In this document: in pieces, positions 60,382-64,000 of the stretch
How the letters are laid out: each line of letters begins with the position of its first letter
Position numbering within the stretch: the first letter of the stretch is position 1
Source of the DNA: Alistipes shahii WAL 8301
GTDB taxonomy: Bacteria; Bacteroidota; Bacteroidia; Bacteroidales; Rikenellaceae
Direction of reading: 5' to 3'
DNA length: 64,000 nucleotides
Assembly: GCF_025145845.1 (NCBI RefSeq)
Contig: NZ_CP102253.1
Location: forward strand, 3,472,001-3,536,000
Notes under the pieces: model-generated
What the model saw: the letters and a program-made list of their open reading frames with translations, nothing else
Database searches by the model: none
Told to the model about the DNA's origin: nothing
Translations under genes and position numbers: made by a program

Positions 60382-60861
60382 ATGAAAACGAGAATATTGT
60401 TTGTCTGCCTCGGCAATATCTGCCGTTCTCCGGCCGCCGAGGGCATCATGCACCGCATCGTGGAGCGACGCGGCCTGTCCGGGACGTTCGGGATCGACTC
60501 CGCGGGAACCTATGGGGGACACCGCGGCGAACTGCCCGATCCGCGCATGCGCAGCGCGGCCTCGCGCCGCGGCTATGCGCTGACGCACCGTTCGCGGCAG
60601 GTCCGGGAGGAGGATTTCGACCGCTTCGACATGATCGTGGCGATGGACGACATGAACTACGAGTCGCTCAACCGGCTGGCTCCGTCGCGCGAGGCTGCGC
60701 GGAAGATTTTCCGCATGGCGGAGTTCTGCCGCCGCCATCCCGACCGCACCTACGTGCCCGATCCCTACTACGAGGGCCACGAGGGCTTCGAACTGGTGCT
60801 CGACATGCTGGAAGACGGCTGCGAGGGGATTCTGGAATATCTCTCCGAAAACGGAAAATGA
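60382..60861 (+). CDS. Low-molecular-weight protein-tyrosine phosphatase
   Basis: The 159-residue enzyme has the active-site loop CLGNICRSP (Cys9, Arg15) at the N-terminus and the general acid Asp in VPDPYYEG near residue 130. Length and both motifs match LMW-PTPs. In bacteria these often dephosphorylate BY-kinases that control capsule or exopolysaccharide, but no kinase or polysaccharide genes are adjacent, so its target is unknown. A short hairpin (GTCTCCC/GGGAGAC, near 60869-60890) follows. Confidence 0.93.
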   Translation: MKTRILFVCLGNICRSPAAEGIMHRIVERRGLSGTFGIDSAGTYGGHRGELPDPRMRSAASRRGYALTHRSRQVREEDFDRFDMIVAMDDMNYESLNRLAPSREAARKIFRMAEFCRRHPDRTYVPDPYYEGHEGFELVLDMLEDGCEGILEYLSENGK

Positions 60862-60986
60862 AAAGTCTCCCTTTGACGAGGGAGACCCGGAGGGATTGCC
60901 GGAATGAATGACGCCGCGGCCCGGTGTGGAGTCGGCAGGTTCGGCCCGGGATGAACCCCGAGCGTGTCGGGCTTGCCGGTTTTACG

Positions 60987-61868
60987 TCAGAAATCCAACC
61001 CGAAACTGATGCTGTATGTGTTGCGCAGCAGCGAGTGCTTCTTGGCGAAGAGGTAGGCGAAATCGAGCCGCAGGTGGAGGATGCGCAGTCCCGCGCCGAC
61101 GGTCCAGTAGCTCGGGTAGTAGTCGCGCCGTTCGCCGTAGTGGTAGCCGGTGCGCAGCTGCACGAGCTGCATCAGGTTGTACTCGGCGCCCAGCGACATC
61201 TGGAAACCGCGGACCGCGGAGGGCGAGAAATAGTAGCCCAGGTCAGTTCCGACCGTGATTTCGTGCGCATCGGTGAGGAACGTGTCGAGGGCCGCGCCCA
61301 CGGTGAAATCCATCGGCAGGGTGTATTCCGTATCGCGGAGATACCCGCCCAGGTTGCCCAGCTTGGCGCCTGCGCGCAGCGTCGAGTAGCTGCCGACGTT
61401 CTCCAGCGGCCGCTGCCACGCGGCGCTCAAATCCACGGCCAGCGCGTCGGCCGAGATGTCGGGGCGTTTGAGGTGCATGTAGCGGCCGACGATGCCGACG
61501 GCCCACCGGTCGCCGATGCGGCGCGCATAACCCAGGTCGACGGCCATGTCGTTGTTGCCGTGTTCGCGGAGGAACTGCCGCCAGCCGGCCTGCACGAGGT
61601 TGATGTTGTCGAACCGGCAGAATCCCGACACGGCGTAATAGTCGAAGCTCCGCTGTCCGTAATAGGAGGAGGAGACCTGCGACGGCGTGTGCGAGAAGAT
61701 GGCCGTCGCGGAGTTGTTGTAGATGGCGTGCGAACCGGAAAGGGTGGTCATCATCACGCCGCCCATGCCCAGCGACTTGGCGTCGGGGCTGGGAAGCGTC
61801 GCCTCGATTCTCTGGGCGTATGTCTGGAGCGCGGCCAGTGCCGCGAGCAAGGTTACGAGTCGTTTCAT
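60987..61868 (-). CDS. PorV/PorQ-like outer-membrane barrel protein
   Basis: The 293-residue exported protein (signal cleavage after TYAQ, near residue 18) is a beta-barrel of the PorV/PorQ-like family. It shows LGMGGVMMTTLSGSHAIYNN after the signal and many alternating aromatic strands. It ends in phenylalanine, as outer-membrane barrels do. PorV and PorQ serve the type IX secretion system in some Bacteroidetes, but the family is broad and no other T9SS genes are in the window. The promoter TATCTTTG (61873-61880, minus) lies only four bases before the ATG, so the mRNA may be leaderless. Confidence 0.78.
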   Translation of the reverse strand: MKRLVTLLAALAALQTYAQRIEATLPSPDAKSLGMGGVMMTTLSGSHAIYNNSATAIFSHTPSQVSSSYYGQRSFDYYAVSGFCRFDNINLVQAGWRQFLREHGNNDMAVDLGYARRIGDRWAVGIVGRYMHLKRPDISADALAVDLSAAWQRPLENVGSYSTLRAGAKLGNLGGYLRDTEYTLPMDFTVGAALDTFLTDAHEITVGTDLGYYFSPSAVRGFQMSLGAEYNLMQLVQLRTGYHYGERRDYYPSYWTVGAGLRILHLRLDFAYLFAKKHSLLRNTYSISFGLDF

Positions 61869-61872
61869 GTTG

Positions 61873-61880
61873 CAAAGATA
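61873..61880 (-). promoter_or_regulatory. -7 promoter box almost abutting the PorV-like start codon
   Basis: TATCTTTG on the minus strand ends at 61873 and the ATG begins at 61868. The expected transcription start falls at or within the start codon. Confidence 0.6.
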
Positions 61881-61915
61881 GTAAAATGCGGGACGGAAGC
61901 AAATCCGGTCCGCAG

Positions 61916-61952
61916 AAACCTTCCGGTCTGCCGGAAGCGTCGTTGCGACGCC
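61916..61952. repeat. Degenerate palindromic repeat, copy B
   Basis: Second copy of the 37-base element at 18504-18540, with the hairpin GCGTCG-TTG-CGACGC. It lies in the 315-base gap 61869-62183, which also holds the promoter above and the fabG terminator below. Confidence 0.5.
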
Positions 61953-62086
61953 GGAGGGCAGCAAAAAAGATGCAAGTTGCGCAGGCTGTTCAGGCAATTA
62001 CGGCACACGCTGCGCTTTCGTGCCGTGATTGTTGGCGGCGCTTCGGCCTCGAAAAGAAAAATTTCGACGGAATATTGTCCGAAAAC

Positions 62087-62127
62087 AAAAGCGCCCTTCC
62101 AGGTGAACCTGGCGGGCGCTTTCATTT
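62087..62127 (-). terminator. fabG terminator
   Basis: AAAGCGCCC pairs with GGGCGCTTT around an inner second stem (CCAGGT/ACCTGG). It lies about 60 bases beyond the fabG stop codon on the minus strand. Confidence 0.75.
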
Positions 62128-62183
62128 TCAGACGACGCCTTGACTGCATCGTTTTCCGCAACGTTCTCGTTGTCTGTCGTTTC

Positions 62184-62930
62184 CTAACAGTTCATCGCTC
62201 CGCAGCAGTGGATGACCTGCCCGCTGACATACGACGAAAGGTCCGACGCGAGGAACAGCGCCACCTTGGCGACATCCTCCGGCGTGCCGCCGCGGCGCAG
62301 CGGAATCTGCTTGTACCAGCCCTCCTTCACCTCGTCGGGCAGTTTGTCGGTCATCTCGGTCATAATGAAGCCCGGGGCGATGGCGTTGGCGCGAATGCCG
62401 CGCGGACCCATCTCCTTGGCGATCGACTTCGCAAGGCCGATCATGCCGGCTTTCGAGGCCGAGTAGTTGCACTGGCCGGCGTTGCCGCTGACGCCCACCA
62501 CCGACGACATGTTGATGATCGAGCCGCTTTTCTGGCGCGCCATGACCGGCACGACGGCGTGGATGAAGTTGAACGCCGACTTGAGGTTGACCGTCAGCAC
62601 GGCATCCCACTGGGCCTCGGACATGCGCATCATCAGGCCGTCCTTGGTGATTCCGGCGTTGTTCACGAGGATGTCGATACGGCCGAAATCCTTTATGATC
62701 TGGTCGATGACCGCGTGCGTCTCTTCAAAGTTGGCTGCGTTCGAGGCATAGCCCTTGGCTTTCACGCCCAGCGCGGCGATTTCGGCTTCGGTAGCCTTGC
62801 CGTTCTCGTCGATCGCAAGGTCGGTGAACGCCACGTTGGCGCCCTCTTTGGCGAATTCGAGTGCGATGGCCTTGCCGATGCCGCGTGCGGCGCCGGTCAC
62901 AACGGCCACTTTTCCATCCAGTAATTTCAT
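62184..62930 (-). CDS. fabG: 3-oxoacyl-ACP reductase
   Basis: FabG reduces 3-oxoacyl-ACP to 3-hydroxyacyl-ACP in fatty acid elongation, using NADPH. The 248-residue short-chain dehydrogenase has the cofactor motif TGAARGIGKAIA (12-23), NNAG near residue 89, the catalytic Tyr-x-x-x-Lys in YSASKAG, and Ser in NMSSVVG. Length and motifs match FabG closely. It is a single gene here. Other SDR reductases, including those of sulfonolipid synthesis, share this fold, but the sequence reads as the housekeeping enzyme. Confidence 0.92.
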   Translation of the reverse strand: MKLLDGKVAVVTGAARGIGKAIALEFAKEGANVAFTDLAIDENGKATEAEIAALGVKAKGYASNAANFEETHAVIDQIIKDFGRIDILVNNAGITKDGLMMRMSEAQWDAVLTVNLKSAFNFIHAVVPVMARQKSGSIINMSSVVGVSGNAGQCNYSASKAGMIGLAKSIAKEMGPRGIRANAIAPGFIMTEMTDKLPDEVKEGWYKQIPLRRGGTPEDVAKVALFLASDLSSYVSGQVIHCCGAMNC

Positions 62931-62974
62931 AATTCTTTTATATTTTTAAGGCAATATCTGCCAATTTTTATTCG

Positions 62975-62982
62975 CAAATATA
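62975..62982 (-). promoter_or_regulatory. -7 promoter box of fabG
   Basis: TATATTTG on the minus strand, 44 bases before the fabG start codon. Confidence 0.5.
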
Positions 62983-63078
62983 GGAAAAATATCTTAATCG
63001 CCTGCCCGCGGAGCGAATTTCGGCATTTTTGCTTATCTTTACCGACCGTAAACAGCATTCCAAAATCCTTATAACGAT

Positions 63079-64000
63079 ATGAAAAGAGATTCCCAGATTT
63101 TCGATTTGATTGCCGCCGAGCGCAACCGCCAGATGCATGGCATCGAACTGATCGCTTCGGAGAACTTCGTCAGCGACCAGGTGATGGAGGCCATGGGTTC
63201 GGTCTTGACCAACAAATACGCCGAAGGCTATCCCGGAGCGCGCTACTACGGCGGCTGCGAGGTCGTGGACAAGGTCGAGACGCTGGCCATCGAGCGCATC
63301 TGCCGTCTCTACGGCGCGGAGTACGCCAACGTGCAGCCCCATTCGGGCGCACAGGCCAACATGGCCGTTTTCTTCGCCTGCATGCAGCCGGGCGATACGT
63401 TCATGGGACTGGACCTTGCACACGGAGGACACCTCTCGCACGGTTCGCCGGTCAACATGTCGGGTAAATATTTCAAGGCCGTGGGCTATCAGCTCGACGA
63501 GGCCACGGGCGTGATCGACTACGACGCCATGGAGCGCAAGGCCCTGGAGTGCAAGCCGAAACTGATCGTCGGCGGCGCCTCGGCCTACTCGCGCGAGTGG
63601 GATTACAAACGCATGCGCGAGATCGCCGACAAGGTGGGCGCGCTGCTGATGGTGGACATGGCCCACACGGCCGGTCTGATCGCCGCGGGGCTGCTGGAGA
63701 ACCCCGTGAAATACGCGCATATCGTCACCTCGACGACCCACAAGACCCTGCGCGGCCCGCGCGGCGGCATCATCCTGATGGGCAAGGACTTCGAGAACCC
63801 CTGGGGCCAGACCACGCCGAAGGGCGTCGTGAAGATGATGTCGCAGATCCTCAATTCGGCCGTCTTCCCGGGCATCCAGGGCGGTCCGCTGGAGCACGTC
63901 ATCGCCGCCAAGGCCGTAGCCTTCGGCGAAGCGTTGGAACCCGCCTACAAGGAGTATCAGACGCAGGTGCAGAAGAACGCCGCAGCCATGGCCGCCGCCT
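63079..64000 (+). CDS. glyA: Serine hydroxymethyltransferase (5' part, runs off the window)
   Basis: SHMT interconverts serine and glycine and charges tetrahydrofolate with a one-carbon unit. The frame from ATG 63079 is open to the window end and encodes about 307 of the usual roughly 425 residues. It shows IELIASENFVSDQVMEAMG, NKYAEGYPGARYYGGCEVVD, the substrate segment LAHGGHLSHGSPVNMSGK, and the cofactor lysine in TSTTHKTLRGPRGG. A near-consensus -7 box TATCTTTA lies at 63034-63041. The 3' part is outside the window. Confidence 0.95.
   Translation, partial: MKRDSQIFDLIAAERNRQMHGIELIASENFVSDQVMEAMGSVLTNKYAEGYPGARYYGGCEVVDKVETLAIERICRLYGAEYANVQPHSGAQANMAVFFACMQPGDTFMGLDLAHGGHLSHGSPVNMSGKYFKAVGYQLDEATGVIDYDAMERKALECKPKLIVGGASAYSREWDYKRMREIADKVGALLMVDMAHTAGLIAAGLLENPVKYAHIVTSTTHKTLRGPRGGIILMGKDFENPWGQTTPKGVVKMMSQILNSAVFPGIQGGPLEHVIAAKAVAFGEALEPAYKEYQTQVQKNAAAMAAA

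Noticed and set aside
62184..62930. SDR gene considered as the sulfonolipid (3-ketocapnine) reductase
   Set aside because: Its sequence reads as housekeeping FabG, and it is 58 kb from cysteate synthase.

Overview
The window is chromosomal DNA from a GC-rich member of the Bacteroidales. Alistipes or a close Rikenellaceae relative fits best, though no genus marker proves it. The evidence is the repeated Bacteroidetes promoter signature (TAnnTTTG, often with TTTG about 20 bases upstream), leaders without clear Shine-Dalgarno sites, an Hc1-type histone-like protein, a TonB receptor, a PorV-like barrel, and a cysteate synthase next to carboxynorspermidine genes. Almost every gene is intact and densely packed. 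The exceptions are two degraded loci.

Layout. 1-4.2 kb: alternative spermidine/norspermidine synthesis (dehydrogenase, nspC) followed by cysteate synthase, the entry step to sulfonolipids. 4.3-6.3 kb: TonB-dependent receptor behind a strong hairpin. 6.5-13.0 kb: complete histidine degradation operon (ftcD-hutU-hutH-hutI). 13.2-19.5 kb: exported MsrB-MsrA, GT2 glycosyltransferase, EamA transporter, secreted endonuclease/phosphatase-like protein, PatB-type C-S lyase with twin promoters, and an AraC regulator. 19.6-25.0 kb: RND efflux operon divergent from that regulator. 25.5-27.2 kb: two identical tRNA-Asp genes in near-identical flanks bracket a 5'-truncated surface-protein gene. 27.2-38.8 kb: rsmD, DUF3822 and an anchored protein; a RecD-like helicase, UDG-family glycosylase and mutS; an AT-rich frameshifted orphan; udk, gyrB, an FtsE-like ATPase and tmRNA. 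38.8-46.4 kb: phosphoesterase/beta-propeller fusion, purT, cyclophilin, acyltransferase, aminotransferase and LrgAB. 46.5-49.3 kb: FeoA-FeoB fusion plus a tiny Cys-rich partner. 49.4-55.1 kb: second RND pump. 55.2-64 kb: Hc1-like protein; a YtfJ-like / BamA-family / phosphoethanolamine-transferase operon; DoxX, tag, a low-molecular-weight phosphatase, a PorV-like barrel, fabG, and the 5' part of glyA.

How the genes work together. The four hut genes carry histidine to glutamate and a one-carbon unit on tetrahydrofolate. purT uses formate and glyA supplies one-carbon units, although they are not linked to hut. Two tripartite pumps, a PEtN transferase, a TonB receptor and the barrel proteins make this an envelope-rich stretch. 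mutS, tag, a UDG-family enzyme and a RecD-like helicase are DNA-maintenance genes.

No CRISPR array, prophage, transposase or obvious defence island is visible. The most unusual signals are small: the tRNA-Asp-bracketed remnant, the frameshifted AT-rich gene, the promoter-proximal hairpin before the TonB receptor, candidate operators at mutS and the AraC/RND divergon, the twin promoters of patB, and two families of dispersed palindromic repeats.
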